The notes beneath the pieces were generated by a model. It was given only the letters and a program-made list of their open reading frames with translations, did not search any database and had not been told where the DNA came from. This document shows positions 43,027 to 51,800 of a stretch of 64,000 bases of DNA, one piece after another (the stretch's first letter is position 1; each line of letters starts with the position of its first letter). The translations under genes and the position numbers were made by a program. Source of the stretch: Verrucomicrobiota bacterium (GTDB lineage Bacteria; Verrucomicrobiota; Verrucomicrobiia; Chthoniobacterales; Terrimicrobiaceae); contig JAFKMU010000055.1 of the NCBI GenBank assembly GCA_017305195.1, positions 1-64,000 on the forward strand. Direction: 5' to 3'.

Positions 43027-43785
43027 TTAGGGGGCCTGGATGAGCGCGTCGCGCAGCACCTGGGCGATGTGGCGGATTTGCAGCGGCTTGCCTTCCTTGT
43101 TGGCAAGGCCGGAAAGATGCATGAGGCAACTCATGTCGCCGGAGACGAGGAAATCGGGATGCGTCTCCATGACGTGCTCGAGCTTCAGGCGGCCCATCGA
43201 GCCCGAGATATGCGGGAAGGCGACGGAAAACGTGCCGCCAAACCCGCAGCACTGCTCGGCCTCGCCAAAGGCGGCGATCTTCAACCCCGGGATCGAGCCG
43301 AGGAGTTGCAACGCCGCCGGGCCGCTCTCCGTGCCGCGTGTATGGCAGGCGCGATGAAAGGCGACATTCGCATCGAGCCGTCCCTCCCACTGCGTGATGC
43401 CGAGGCCGTTGACGATGAAATCCGCCAGCTCCCACGTGCGATCGGCGAGAGCCTGCACCTCGGGCGCGTCGGGCTGTTTTTCAAACTCCAGCGGCGCGCC
43501 GTGAAAGAGCATTGCCGCGCAGGAGCCGGAGGGAATGACCACCGGCGCGTCGCCGGAAAAGGTCTTCACCGTGTGGCGCATGATCTTGCGCGAGGCGTCC
43601 CAGTCGCCGGAGTTGAAGGCCGGTTGCCCGCAGCAGGTCTGCCCCTCGGGAAACTCGATCTCGCAGCCGAGATGCTCCAGCACCTCGACGGTGGCGCGGG
43701 CGACATCGTCATAGAAGGCGTCGCACAGGCAGGTGGCCATGAGCTGCACCTTGCGGCCGGTGACAGGAGTGCGGGTATTTGCCAT
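43027..43785 (-). CDS. lutA: lactate utilization protein A (CCG-domain)
   Basis: The 252-residue product has two cysteine-rich CCG domains: the first with EFPEGQTCCGQPAFNSGDWD, the second with FGEAEQCCGFGGTFSVAFPH, which bind an iron-sulfur or heterodisulfide-like centre. It is the Fe-S oxidoreductase subunit of LutABC. The neighbours are rhaB (upstream on the same strand, 3-base gap) and lutB, so lactate oxidation is built into the rhamnose operon. Confidence 0.94.
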   Translation of the reverse strand: MANTRTPVTGRKVQLMATCLCDAFYDDVARATVEVLEHLGCEIEFPEGQTCCGQPAFNSGDWDASRKIMRHTVKTFSGDAPVVIPSGSCAAMLFHGAPLEFEKQPDAPEVQALADRTWELADFIVNGLGITQWEGRLDANVAFHRACHTRGTESGPAALQLLGSIPGLKIAAFGEAEQCCGFGGTFSVAFPHISGSMGRLKLEHVMETHPDFLVSGDMSCLMHLSGLANKEGKPLQIRHIAQVLRDALIQAP

Positions 43786-43788
43786 GGG

Positions 43789-45264
43789 TCAGGCGGATAT
43801 CAGTTGGAGAAACCGGGCTTCCTCATCGTTCCACGATTGCGTGTCGGAGGGCTCGAAGGTTTCGAATTCAAAGGAGTTGCGGACGATCTCGCGGCCTTCC
43901 TCGAGCGAGGAGATTTCGCCGCGGGCCATGAGCTGGGCGAGGATGTTGCCCGTGGCCGTGGCCTCGATCGGGCCGGCCTCGACGGTCAGGCCGGTGGCGT
44001 CGGCGGTCATCTGGTTGAGCAGGGCATTCTGCGAACCGCCGCCGACGATGTGCAGCGTGCCGGGCAGGTCGGGCATCCAGGCGCGGAGTTGGTCGACGAG
44101 CACGCGGTACTTCAGGGCGAGGCTGCGCAGGATGACGCGGGCGATGTCGCCGGGCTTTTCGGAAACGGGCTGGCCGGTCTTGCGGAGGTAGTCCGCGATG
44201 GCGCGCGGCATGTCGCACGGGCGCGAGAAGCTTGCGTCGTCGGGATCGACGAGACCGGGGGCCTTGCTCACCCACGCGTGGTCGACGAGTTCGCCGTAGT
44301 GGAGCTTGCTGCCCTGGGCATCCCAGTTGCGCTTGCACTCCTGGAGGAGCCACATGCCCGCGACGTTCTTGAGGAAGCGCGTGGTGCCGGAGAGTCCCTG
44401 CTCGTTGGAGAATCCGGCGGCAAAGGACGCGTCGGTGACGATCGGGGCGTCGAGTTCCCGACCGAGGAGCGACCACGTGCCGGAGCTGAGAAAGAGCGGG
44501 TTTTTGGTACGCGCCGGAGCGCCCGCCACTGCCGAGGCGGTATCGTGGCTGCCGCAGGCGACGACATCGACGGAATCCAGCCCGATCTCCGCTGCGAGGC
44601 TGGCGATGAGTTTGCCCACTTTCGTGCCGGGCGCGGTCACGGGCTTGAGCAGGTGGGCGGGGATGCCGACCTTGGCGGCCAGCTCCAGGTCCCACTCGGC
44701 GGAGCCTGCCTTGAGCAGTTGCGACGTGCTCGCGATGGTCTGCTCGATCACGCGCTCGCCGCTCAGCCAGTAGGTGAGCAAATCGGGCACAAACAAAAGC
44801 TGCGACGCCTCGCGCAGCACCGCAGGATACGATCGGGCCTCGGCGGCGAGCTGGAAGAGGGTGTTGAAAAACAGGAGCTGGATGCCCGTGCGGCCGTAGA
44901 GTTCCTCCTTCGGCACGGTCTTGGAAACCTCCTCGATCAGACCGTCGGTGCGGCTGTCGCGATACATCCACGGCAGGCCGAGCAGGCGACCGCGTTCGTC
45001 GACGAGGCCGTAGTCCACACCCCAGGTATCGACTGCCACCGAGACGACCTTGTCACCATGCGCCTTCGCAGCGGCGGCGATGCCGTTTTTGATATTGGAG
45101 AAAAGCTCCGTGATGTTCCAGTGCCAGCCGGTCGGGAGCTGGACGCCCTGGTTGGGGAAGCGGTTCTGGTCTTCGAGCTGGAGCTTGCGACCGTCGAAGT
45201 GACCTGCGACGACGCGTCCGCTGCCTGCTCCGAGGTCGACAGCGAGATAGGTCTGATGAGACAT
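43789..45264 (-). CDS. rhaB: L-rhamnulokinase
   Basis: The 491-residue FGGY-family kinase phosphorylates L-rhamnulose at C1 with ATP. Motifs are YLAVDLGAGSGRVVAGHFDG at the start, VDTWGVDYGLVDERGRLLGL, and ACGSHDTASAVAGAPART, with LHIVGGGSQNALLNQMTADA for nucleotide binding. It is the first gene of the minus-strand rhaB-lutA-lutB-lutC-rhaA run, 18 bases downstream of the DeoR-type regulator gene, which may head the same transcript. Confidence 0.95.
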   Translation of the reverse strand: MSHQTYLAVDLGAGSGRVVAGHFDGRKLQLEDQNRFPNQGVQLPTGWHWNITELFSNIKNGIAAAAKAHGDKVVSVAVDTWGVDYGLVDERGRLLGLPWMYRDSRTDGLIEEVSKTVPKEELYGRTGIQLLFFNTLFQLAAEARSYPAVLREASQLLFVPDLLTYWLSGERVIEQTIASTSQLLKAGSAEWDLELAAKVGIPAHLLKPVTAPGTKVGKLIASLAAEIGLDSVDVVACGSHDTASAVAGAPARTKNPLFLSSGTWSLLGRELDAPIVTDASFAAGFSNEQGLSGTTRFLKNVAGMWLLQECKRNWDAQGSKLHYGELVDHAWVSKAPGLVDPDDASFSRPCDMPRAIADYLRKTGQPVSEKPGDIARVILRSLALKYRVLVDQLRAWMPDLPGTLHIVGGGSQNALLNQMTADATGLTVEAGPIEATATGNILAQLMARGEISSLEEGREIVRNSFEFETFEPSDTQSWNDEEARFLQLISA

Positions 45265-45282
45265 GGGGAGGAGAGAAAGGGT

Positions 45283-46041
45283 CTAGGCGAGCTCGATGCG
45301 AACCCCCTGTGCGGTCACGGCCGCCTCCAGCGCGGGCGATGGCTTTTCATTCGTGATCCACACGTCGACAGCGGAGTTTTGCGAATAGAAATAACTGGAG
45401 GCCACGCCCGACTTGGACGAATCCGCCAGGAGATAGACGGACTCCGCACCCTCGACCACGCGGTGCTTCAGCCGGGCCTGTTCCTCGCTCGCCTCGCTCA
45501 ATCCGCGCTCGGGATCAATCCCGCGGCAGGAGACGAAGGCCGAGTCAATGCGGTAGAGGTTCAGCGTTTGCTCCGCCGCCCAGCCCGTGCAGGACAGAGA
45601 GCTCGACATCAGGTTTCCGCCGAGGAGCACGACATGGACGGCAGGTTTGTCTGCCAGCAAATTGGCGATCTGGAGCGAATTCGTCACCACGGTGAGCGGG
45701 ATGTCGGGCAGGGCCTCGGCGAGGTGCTGCACGGTGGTGCTGGGATCGAAGAAAATGGTCTGCCCCTCGCGGATCTTGGCCACGGCGGCGCGGGCGATCT
45801 GGATTTTTGCCCCGGCATTCTGAACCGCACGCTCGCGCACGGGGAATTCCCGGCGCTGGGCCTCCAGCCGCACGGCTCCGCCATGGGAGCGCATCAGCAT
45901 GCCCTCGGCCTCGAGCTTCTCAAAATCGCGGCGCACGGTCTCCTCGGTCACGCCGAGAGTCTTGGCCACCTCGGTGGTGCGGACGCTCCCGTGCTTCTTC
46001 AGCAGGTCGAGCATTTGACGATGTCGTTCGAGGGCGAGCAT
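45283..46041 (-). CDS. DeoR-family regulator of the rhamnose regulon
   Basis: The 252-residue product has a DeoR winged helix (RHRQMLDLLKKHGSVRTTEV, VTEETVRRDFEKLEAEGMLM) and a DeoR C-terminal sensor domain that binds a phosphorylated sugar (FFDPSTTVQHLAEALPDIPL, DSAFVSCRGIDPERGLSEAS, VYLLADSSKSG). It sits between the catabolic genes on both strands and is divergent from rhaEW, so it most likely represses the regulon and is relieved by a rhamnose intermediate such as rhamnulose-1-phosphate. The ligand is inference. Confidence 0.88.
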   Translation of the reverse strand: MLALERHRQMLDLLKKHGSVRTTEVAKTLGVTEETVRRDFEKLEAEGMLMRSHGGAVRLEAQRREFPVRERAVQNAGAKIQIARAAVAKIREGQTIFFDPSTTVQHLAEALPDIPLTVVTNSLQIANLLADKPAVHVVLLGGNLMSSSLSCTGWAAEQTLNLYRIDSAFVSCRGIDPERGLSEASEEQARLKHRVVEGAESVYLLADSSKSGVASSYFYSQNSAVDVWITNEKPSPALEAAVTAQGVRIELA

Positions 46042-46128
46042 GTGGGAATCAGTTTGAATGATTTTTCTTGCCCAATCAATAAAAGAAATTCAGAAGCAAA
46101 CACAGCTAAACAAACATTCCTCCACCTT
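46042..46128. promoter_or_regulatory. divergent promoter region between the DeoR gene and rhaEW
   Basis: This AT-rich 87-base gap contains GAATGATTTTTCTT (46055-46068) and, across 15 bases, AAAGAAATTC (46083-46092), a rough inverted repeat that could bind the DeoR-type regulator for both directions. No Shine-Dalgarno is evident before rhaEW. Confidence 0.45.
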
Positions 46129-48318
46129 ATGAGCTACAAGTACGTTAATTACCTCTGGGATGACGCCAAGGCGGCCTCCCTCGACTTCGTTTCCCTCCTC
46201 GTGTACCGCTCGAACCTCCTCGGCTCGGACCAGCGCATCACGAACACGGGCGGCGGAAACACTTCCTCGAAGATCGTCGAAAAGGACCCGCTCTCGGGCG
46301 AGGACGTGGAGGTTTTGTGGGTGAAGGGCTCCGGCGGCGACCTGCGCACGTCGAAGAAGGAGAACTTCTCCTCGCTCTACCAGAGCAAGCTCATCGACCT
46401 CCAGAAGGTCTACGGCTCCCGCGAGGAGCGCGGTCTCAAGAGCCAGGCCGAGGACGACATGGTGGGCATGTACCCGCACACGACTTTCAACCTGAACCCG
46501 CGTCCGTCGTCCATCGACACGCCGCTGCACAGCTTCCTGCCCGGCAAGCATGTCGACCACATGCACCCGAATGCCATCATTTCCATCGCGGCGAGCCGTC
46601 GGTGCGAGGAACTGACGAAGGAAATCTTCGGCGGCGAAATGGCCTATGTGGGCTGGATGCGCCCGGGCTTTGAGCTTGGCCTCGCCATGCAGGAAATCTC
46701 CCGCCAGCAGCCCGGCATCAAGGCCATCATGATGGGCCAGCACGGGTTCATCTCGTGGGATGACGACGCCAAGGTCTGCTACACCCGCACGCTCGATTTC
46801 ATCGAAAAGGCTGCCGCTTACATCGAATCCAAGTACGAGGCGAAGGGCGGCCATGCCGGAGCCTTCGGCGGCGCGAAGTACCAGTCGCTCGACGAGGCGC
46901 AGCGCCAGTCGGTGTTTGCCCAGATCCTCCCGTGGCTCCGCGGCCAGGTGAGCCAGCAGAAGCGCTTCGTCGGCACCGTGCAGGACGACGAGAAGATCCT
47001 GCGCTTTGTCAATTCCCAGGACGCCCCGCGTCTTGCAGAACTCGGCACCTCCTGCCCCGACCACTTCCTGCGCACCAAGATCAAGCCGCTTTACGTCGAC
47101 TGGAATCCGCAGTCCGAGGACGTCGCCGCGCTCAAGGCGAAGCTCGCCGCCGGTCTCGAGGCGTACCGCGCCGATTACGCGGAGTATTACAATCGCTGCA
47201 AGCATGCCAACTCGCCCGCGATGCGCGACGCCAACCCGACCGTGGTGCTCATCCCCGGTCTCGGCATGGTCGCCTGGGGCAAGGACAAGAGCGAAAGCCG
47301 CGTCACCGCCGAGTTTTACAACTGCGCCGTCGAGGTCATGCGCGGCGCGGAGGCCATCGACGAATACGTCTCGCTCCCGCAGCAGGAGGCTTTTGACATC
47401 GAGTACTGGCTCCTGGAGGAGGCCAAGCTCCAGCGCATGCCCGCCGAGAAGGAACTCGCCCGCCAGGTCCACGTCGTCATCGGCGCGGGCAGCGGCATCG
47501 GCAAGGAGGTCGCTCATCGCCTCGTGAAGGAAGGCGCGCATATCGTTTGCGTCGACCTCAACCTCGCCGCGGCGGAAGCCACCGCCAAGGAGATCACCGA
47601 CAAGTACGGCCTCGGCATCGGCGTGGCTGGCACGGGCATCAGCGGATGCGGACCGGCCATCGGCCTTTCCGCCAATATCACCGACCGTGCCAGCATCCGC
47701 GCTGCGCTCGACCAGGTGGCCATCGCCTACGGCGGATTTGATTCCATCGAGGTCACGGCGGGCATCTTTGTCCCGAGCGACACGACCGGCCACATCCCGG
47801 ACGACAAATGGGCGCTCACCTTCGGCATCAATGTCACCGGCAGCTACTTCGTCGCCGACGAGGCCTACAAGATCTGGAAGGAACAGGGCCTCCGTGGCAA
47901 TCTCGTCCTCACCACCAGCGCCAACGCCGTCGTCGCCAAGAAGGGCAGCGTGGCCTACGACACCAGCAAAGCCGCCGCGAACCATCTCGTCCGCGAGCTC
48001 GCCATCGAGCTTTCGCCGCTGGTCCGTGTCAATGGCGTGGCTCCGGCCACCGTTGTGCAGGGCAGCGCCATGTTCCCGCGTGACCGCGTCATCGGTTCTC
48101 TCGCGAAGTACAACATCCCGTACACCGACGATGAGGCGACCGAATCGCTCGTCAGCAAGCTCGCGCAGTTCTACGCCGATCGCACGCTGACCAAGGCGCC
48201 GATCACGCCCGCCGACCAGGCCGAGGCGTATTTCCTTCTCGTCACGAACCGTCTCAGCAAGACCACCGGACAGGTGATCACGGTGGACGGCGGATTGCAC
48301 GAGGCGTTTCTCCGGTAG
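46129..48318 (+). CDS. rhaEW: bifunctional rhamnulose-1-phosphate aldolase / lactaldehyde dehydrogenase
   Basis: The 729-residue product is a RhaEW-type fusion. The N-terminal class II aldolase part (about 1-430) has GGGNTSSKIVEKDPLSGEDV, LHSFLPGKHVDHMHPNAIIS with the metal-binding His pair, and IMMGQHGFISWDDDAKVC; it splits rhamnulose-1-phosphate to DHAP and lactaldehyde. The C-terminal short-chain dehydrogenase (about 440-729) has HVVIGAGSGIGKEVAHRLVK, VTAGIFVPSDTTGHIPDDKW and SVAYDTSKAAANHLVRELA (catalytic Ser-Tyr-Lys). It oxidises lactaldehyde to lactate, the LutABC substrate. The ATG at 46129 is used although the frame is open for kilobases upstream. Confidence 0.95.
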   Translation: MSYKYVNYLWDDAKAASLDFVSLLVYRSNLLGSDQRITNTGGGNTSSKIVEKDPLSGEDVEVLWVKGSGGDLRTSKKENFSSLYQSKLIDLQKVYGSREERGLKSQAEDDMVGMYPHTTFNLNPRPSSIDTPLHSFLPGKHVDHMHPNAIISIAASRRCEELTKEIFGGEMAYVGWMRPGFELGLAMQEISRQQPGIKAIMMGQHGFISWDDDAKVCYTRTLDFIEKAAAYIESKYEAKGGHAGAFGGAKYQSLDEAQRQSVFAQILPWLRGQVSQQKRFVGTVQDDEKILRFVNSQDAPRLAELGTSCPDHFLRTKIKPLYVDWNPQSEDVAALKAKLAAGLEAYRADYAEYYNRCKHANSPAMRDANPTVVLIPGLGMVAWGKDKSESRVTAEFYNCAVEVMRGAEAIDEYVSLPQQEAFDIEYWLLEEAKLQRMPAEKELARQVHVVIGAGSGIGKEVAHRLVKEGAHIVCVDLNLAAAEATAKEITDKYGLGIGVAGTGISGCGPAIGLSANITDRASIRAALDQVAIAYGGFDSIEVTAGIFVPSDTTGHIPDDKWALTFGINVTGSYFVADEAYKIWKEQGLRGNLVLTTSANAVVAKKGSVAYDTSKAAANHLVRELAIELSPLVRVNGVAPATVVQGSAMFPRDRVIGSLAKYNIPYTDDEATESLVSKLAQFYADRTLTKAPITPADQAEAYFLLVTNRLSKTTGQVITVDGGLHEAFLR

Positions 48319-48489
48319 TTCCCAGCCCGCCCGGTGTGTGGAGGCGGGCTGATCTTGGGGATCCCGCGGGGCGCTGGTGGAATTTTTTCCATCGGTTTCC
48401 CCGCGGGAGACTACCCCTTTCGCGAGGAAGAAAATCACTCTTCGCAAAATCTCCTTGTGCAAAGGGCGGCACTTCGGTGAAGGTTGCCC
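48319..48489 (+). other. leader of guaB with two inverted repeats
   Basis: AGCCCGCC/GGCGGGCT (48324-48331, 48343-48350) may terminate rhaEW, although no T-tract follows. TCCCGCGGGG/CCCCGCGGGA (48362-48371, 48399-48408) forms a second stem around an AATTTTTTCC-containing loop. They could shape guaB expression; I cannot assign a known riboswitch. Confidence 0.4.
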
Positions 48490-50052
48490 ATGGAAGACCT
48501 GTCAGCCTTTTTTCCGGACGCGGATACGTTCTTTCCCCGGAATTTACCCGTCGGCTTAACCTTCGACGATATTTCGCTCGCGACTCGGTACACCGAGATC
48601 CTGCCCCGCGACGCCAACCTCTCGGTTTCCCTCTCGCCCTCGCTGCATTTGCAGATTCCGATCCTGTCGTCGGACATGGACACCGTGACCGAGTCGCGCA
48701 TGGCGATTCGCATGGCCCTCAATGGCGGTCTCGGCCTCATCCACTACAACATGACGGACGAGGCGCAGATCAAGGAGGTTGCCCGCGTGAAGAACCACAT
48801 TCACGGCTTCATCCGCGAACCGATCAAGGTGATGGCCAACCAGACCATCGGCGAGGTGCTCGACCGCATCACCCGCAAGGACTTTGGGTTCCGCACCTTC
48901 CCTGTCGTCGATGAGCAAAACCATCTCCTCGGCCTGCTCTCCAGCAGCACGGTGAAGGAGCGCTATCGCGAGCGCTCGGTCCTCGAGGCCATGACCCCGC
49001 GCAGCGAGGTCTACACTCTCCCGGTCAGCGCGATCAAAGACCACCCGATCGAGGTGGCCGACAAGTTTTTCTCCGAGCACATCGGCATCCACAAGCTCCT
49101 CATCGTCGATGAGCAGGATCGCCTGTGCGGTCTCTTCACCCTCAGCGACATCGAGCGCATCGAGGACGAGGCCACCCGCATCGTGAAACCCGCGCGGGAC
49201 GAGCGTTTCCGCCTCGTGTGCGGCGCAGCCATCGGCTCGCATCGCAAGGCGGACGGTTCCCTCGATTCCGACCGCATCATCGGCCATGTCACCCGCCTCG
49301 TGGAGGAGGGCGTCGATGCCGTGGCGGTGTCCACCGCGCATGGATTCTCCAAGGGCGTGGGCGATACGGTGAAGCTCATTCGCAGCCAGTTCCAGGATCT
49401 CACCATCATCGCGGGCAACGTCACCAGCGCCGACGGCGTCGAGTTTCTCGCCAAGGCCGGGGCGAACTGCATCAAGATCGGTCAGGGTCCGGGGTCCATC
49501 TGCACCACGCGCGTCGTCGCGGGTGTCGGCATTCCGCAGATGACGGCGCTGTACGTCGCCTCCCGTCAGGCGGCGAAGGAAGGCGTGACCATCCTCGCCG
49601 ACGGCGGCATCACAAAGTCCGGCGACATGGTCAAGGCGCTCACCCTCGCCGACGGCCTCATCTGCGGCGGTCTGCTCGCCGGGTGCGACGAGGCCCCCGG
49701 CCGCATCATGGAAATCAACGGCAAGCTGTATAAACAGTACCGTGGCATGGGCAGCCGCGAGGCCATGAAGGACGGTTCCGCCGCCCGCTATGGCCATGAC
49801 AAGAAGGACGCCGTGGCCAAGGCCGCTCCCGAGGGCATCGAGGCTCTCAAGGAGGCGGCTGGTCCGCTGGATTTCGTTCTGCGCGAGCTCATTGGCGGCA
49901 TCCAGTCCGGCATGGGTTACCTCGGCGCGGCGGATCTCAAGACCCTCAAGGTCAACGCCCGGTACATCCGCGTGAGCCCCGCCGGACAGAAGGAAGCCGC
50001 TCCGCACGACGTCATCACCGTCAAGACGACGCCCAACAACAGCGCGGAGTAG
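48490..50052 (+). CDS. guaB: IMP dehydrogenase
   Basis: The 520-residue product oxidises IMP to XMP, the first step towards guanine nucleotides. Motifs are [20 protein letters not shown] at the start, two CBS domains at about 110-220 ([20 protein letters not shown], then [20 protein letters not shown]), the catalytic loop [20 protein letters not shown] with Cys near 338, and [17 protein letters not shown] IMP contacts. The ATG at 48490 follows GGTGAAGG. It is slightly longer than usual. A divergent purA is next in the same direction, so both branches from IMP lie together. Confidence 0.95.
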   Translation: MEDLSAFFPDADTFFPRNLPVGLTFDDISLATRYTEILPRDANLSVSLSPSLHLQIPILSSDMDTVTESRMAIRMALNGGLGLIHYNMTDEAQIKEVARVKNHIHGFIREPIKVMANQTIGEVLDRITRKDFGFRTFPVVDEQNHLLGLLSSSTVKERYRERSVLEAMTPRSEVYTLPVSAIKDHPIEVADKFFSEHIGIHKLLIVDEQDRLCGLFTLSDIERIEDEATRIVKPARDERFRLVCGAAIGSHRKADGSLDSDRIIGHVTRLVEEGVDAVAVSTAHGFSKGVGDTVKLIRSQFQDLTIIAGNVTSADGVEFLAKAGANCIKIGQGPGSICTTRVVAGVGIPQMTALYVASRQAAKEGVTILADGGITKSGDMVKALTLADGLICGGLLAGCDEAPGRIMEINGKLYKQYRGMGSREAMKDGSAARYGHDKKDAVAKAAPEGIEALKEAAGPLDFVLRELIGGIQSGMGYLGAADLKTLKVNARYIRVSPAGQKEAAPHDVITVKTTPNNSAE

Positions 50053-50055
50053 GAC

Positions 50056-50159
50056 GAAGTCGGAAGTTTGAAGTGGGAAGTCGGAAGGAATCCCTCCGAT
50101 GCTGCCAACGCGTGGCATGATGGAACTTCCGACTTCCGAATTCCCACTTCCGAAATTCC
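50056..50159. repeat. inverted, internally repetitive GGAAGT-type element
   Basis: AAGTGGGAAGTCGGAAG (50071-50087) is matched in inverse by CTTCCGAATTCCCACTT (50135-50151) with one mismatch, and both arms contain repeated CGGAAGT/ACTTCCG units. The 47 bases between hold no gene. It lies between guaB and purA. The build (short unit repeated in each inverted arm) resembles the repeats around the four-helix-bundle gene at 25.9 kb. Confidence 0.65.
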
Positions 50160-50188
50160 CCGGTTCGCTGTAACATTTCCCCTCCTTC

Positions 50189-51736
50189 ATGGCCCTTACT
50201 CCGTTTTCCAGCCTGCTCATCGCCGATACCGGAATCTCCACCGGTGACGAAGGGAAAGGCCGCCTCATTCTCGAAATCATCGACGAACTCCGTGAATCGA
50301 CCGGCAATCCGGACGCGGTCGCGGCGGTGATGAAGGTCAATGGCGGCTCGAACTCGGGACACTCCGTCGCCGATGTGAAGCTCAATCTCATCCCCGGCGG
50401 CGTGGTTGACACCACCCTCCCGCACCTGCTCATCGGCTGCGGCGTCGTGGCCGATCCGCGCAAGTTCCTCTGGGAGGCCGCCTATGCCGAGTTGCATGGC
50501 TACCCGACCCTGAGCCGCCTGCGCATCGACGAGCGCACCCTCGTTTCCGACCTCTCCCACCGCCTGCTCGACCTCGCCTGGGAGGATTACCGCGTGCATG
50601 TGCTCAAGGAGGAGCCGCGGGGTTCCACTGGCCGGGGCATCACGCCCGCCTACACGGACGAGATTGCCCAGTTTCAGATCACCTACGCCGACTTCCGCTC
50701 GGAAAAAGCGGTTTTCGCCCGCAAGCTCCGCGCCCGCGCGGATCGCGCCCTGCGCGTGATCGAGCACGTCTGCCAGCTCCGCCCGGAGCGCTGGCCGGAG
50801 CTTTTCGACACCCTTTCCAATGCCGAGACGCGCGCCAACAAGGAGACGATCGACGCCGGGATTTTCGCGGCAGCGGAGTTTGATTTCCGCTGCTTCAAGG
50901 GCCCGCAGCCCTTTACCCTCAATGTCGACTTGCTTGTCGACACCTATTGGGAGGCGGGACAAAAGCTCGTCGCCTGCGTGACCGACGTTCGCGAGATCGT
51001 CCTGCAAAACGTCGAGGCGGGCCGCAGCATCATCGGCGAGTTCGGCCAGGCCTACTGGCTCGACAAGCGCCATGGCTTCCCGCCCAACGTCACGGCCTCG
51101 CACACCTTCACGCCCGAGTTTTTCCAGTCGGCTGGCATCCCGGCCCAGCCCGTGCACACCATCGGGTGCTGCAAGGCGTATGACACCAAGGTCGGCACCC
51201 ATGTTTTCCTCACCGAGCTGACCGACGAGCATCCGCTCGGCCGCACGCTGCGCCGCATCGAGTTTGGCTCGACCACCGGACGCCAGCGCATGGTCGGGTG
51301 GTTCGACGCGGTGGAGAAGGGCGACGCCCTCCGCTACGGCGGCTATCAGGATCTCGCGCTCAACAAGCTCGACGCCCTCTCCTACGGCGGCGACTGGACG
51401 GAAGGCGAACTCGCCATCTGCGTTGCCTACGAGGCTCCGGATGGCACGCGCGTTTCCCACGTTCCCCGTGACGACGCTTTCCGTCGCACGCTGAAGCCTG
51501 TCTACAAAATGCTCCCCGGATGGAGCGAGGATCTCTCCGGCATCCGTCATTACGCCGACCTGCCTGCCGCCGCCCGTCGCTATGTCGTCGAGGTGATGGC
51601 TGCGATCGTGGACATCGCATATGGCGAGAATCGCCCTGCGGTCCTGCCCAATCTCCGCTACATCGGAGTCGGTCCGCTCCGCAGCCAGATCATCAAGGAC
51701 GTGCCGACGACAGGGGAACTCCTGAGCGCGCTATAA
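50189..51736 (+). CDS. purA: divergent adenylosuccinate synthetase
   Basis: The 515-residue product should join IMP and aspartate with GTP to make adenylosuccinate. Motifs are changed from the classic form but present: [14 protein letters not shown] for WGDEGKGK (the Asp base kept, last Lys to Arg), [13 protein letters not shown] for GGNNAGHT (His kept), [17 protein letters not shown], and [16 protein letters not shown] for the Arg-rich TTGR.R.CGW segment; [11 protein letters not shown] matches the base-binding LTKLDVL. It is about 80 residues longer than typical PurA, with an added middle (about 165-250). Whether it is the main PurA or a paralogue of altered specificity cannot be told here. 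Confidence 0.75.
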   Translation: MALTPFSSLLIADTGISTGDEGKGRLILEIIDELRESTGNPDAVAAVMKVNGGSNSGHSVADVKLNLIPGGVVDTTLPHLLIGCGVVADPRKFLWEAAYAELHGYPTLSRLRIDERTLVSDLSHRLLDLAWEDYRVHVLKEEPRGSTGRGITPAYTDEIAQFQITYADFRSEKAVFARKLRARADRALRVIEHVCQLRPERWPELFDTLSNAETRANKETIDAGIFAAAEFDFRCFKGPQPFTLNVDLLVDTYWEAGQKLVACVTDVREIVLQNVEAGRSIIGEFGQAYWLDKRHGFPPNVTASHTFTPEFFQSAGIPAQPVHTIGCCKAYDTKVGTHVFLTELTDEHPLGRTLRRIEFGSTTGRQRMVGWFDAVEKGDALRYGGYQDLALNKLDALSYGGDWTEGELAICVAYEAPDGTRVSHVPRDDAFRRTLKPVYKMLPGWSEDLSGIRHYADLPAAARRYVVEVMAAIVDIAYGENRPAVLPNLRYIGVGPLRSQIIKDVPTTGELLSAL

Positions 51737-51800
51737 GGCGTATTTCCCACGCGGCAAAGGGCTTGAGGGAACGCTGAGCCCTGCTTAGCGTGCAAAGTCC

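Noticed and set aside
43069..46128. Upstream extension of the rhaEW frame through rhaB and the DeoR gene on the opposite strand
   Set aside because: It is an antisense shadow of lutA, rhaB and the regulator; the family start is the ATG at 46129.
46090..48462. 790-residue frame antisense to rhaEW
   Set aside because: Same reason: an antisense shadow with no domain content.
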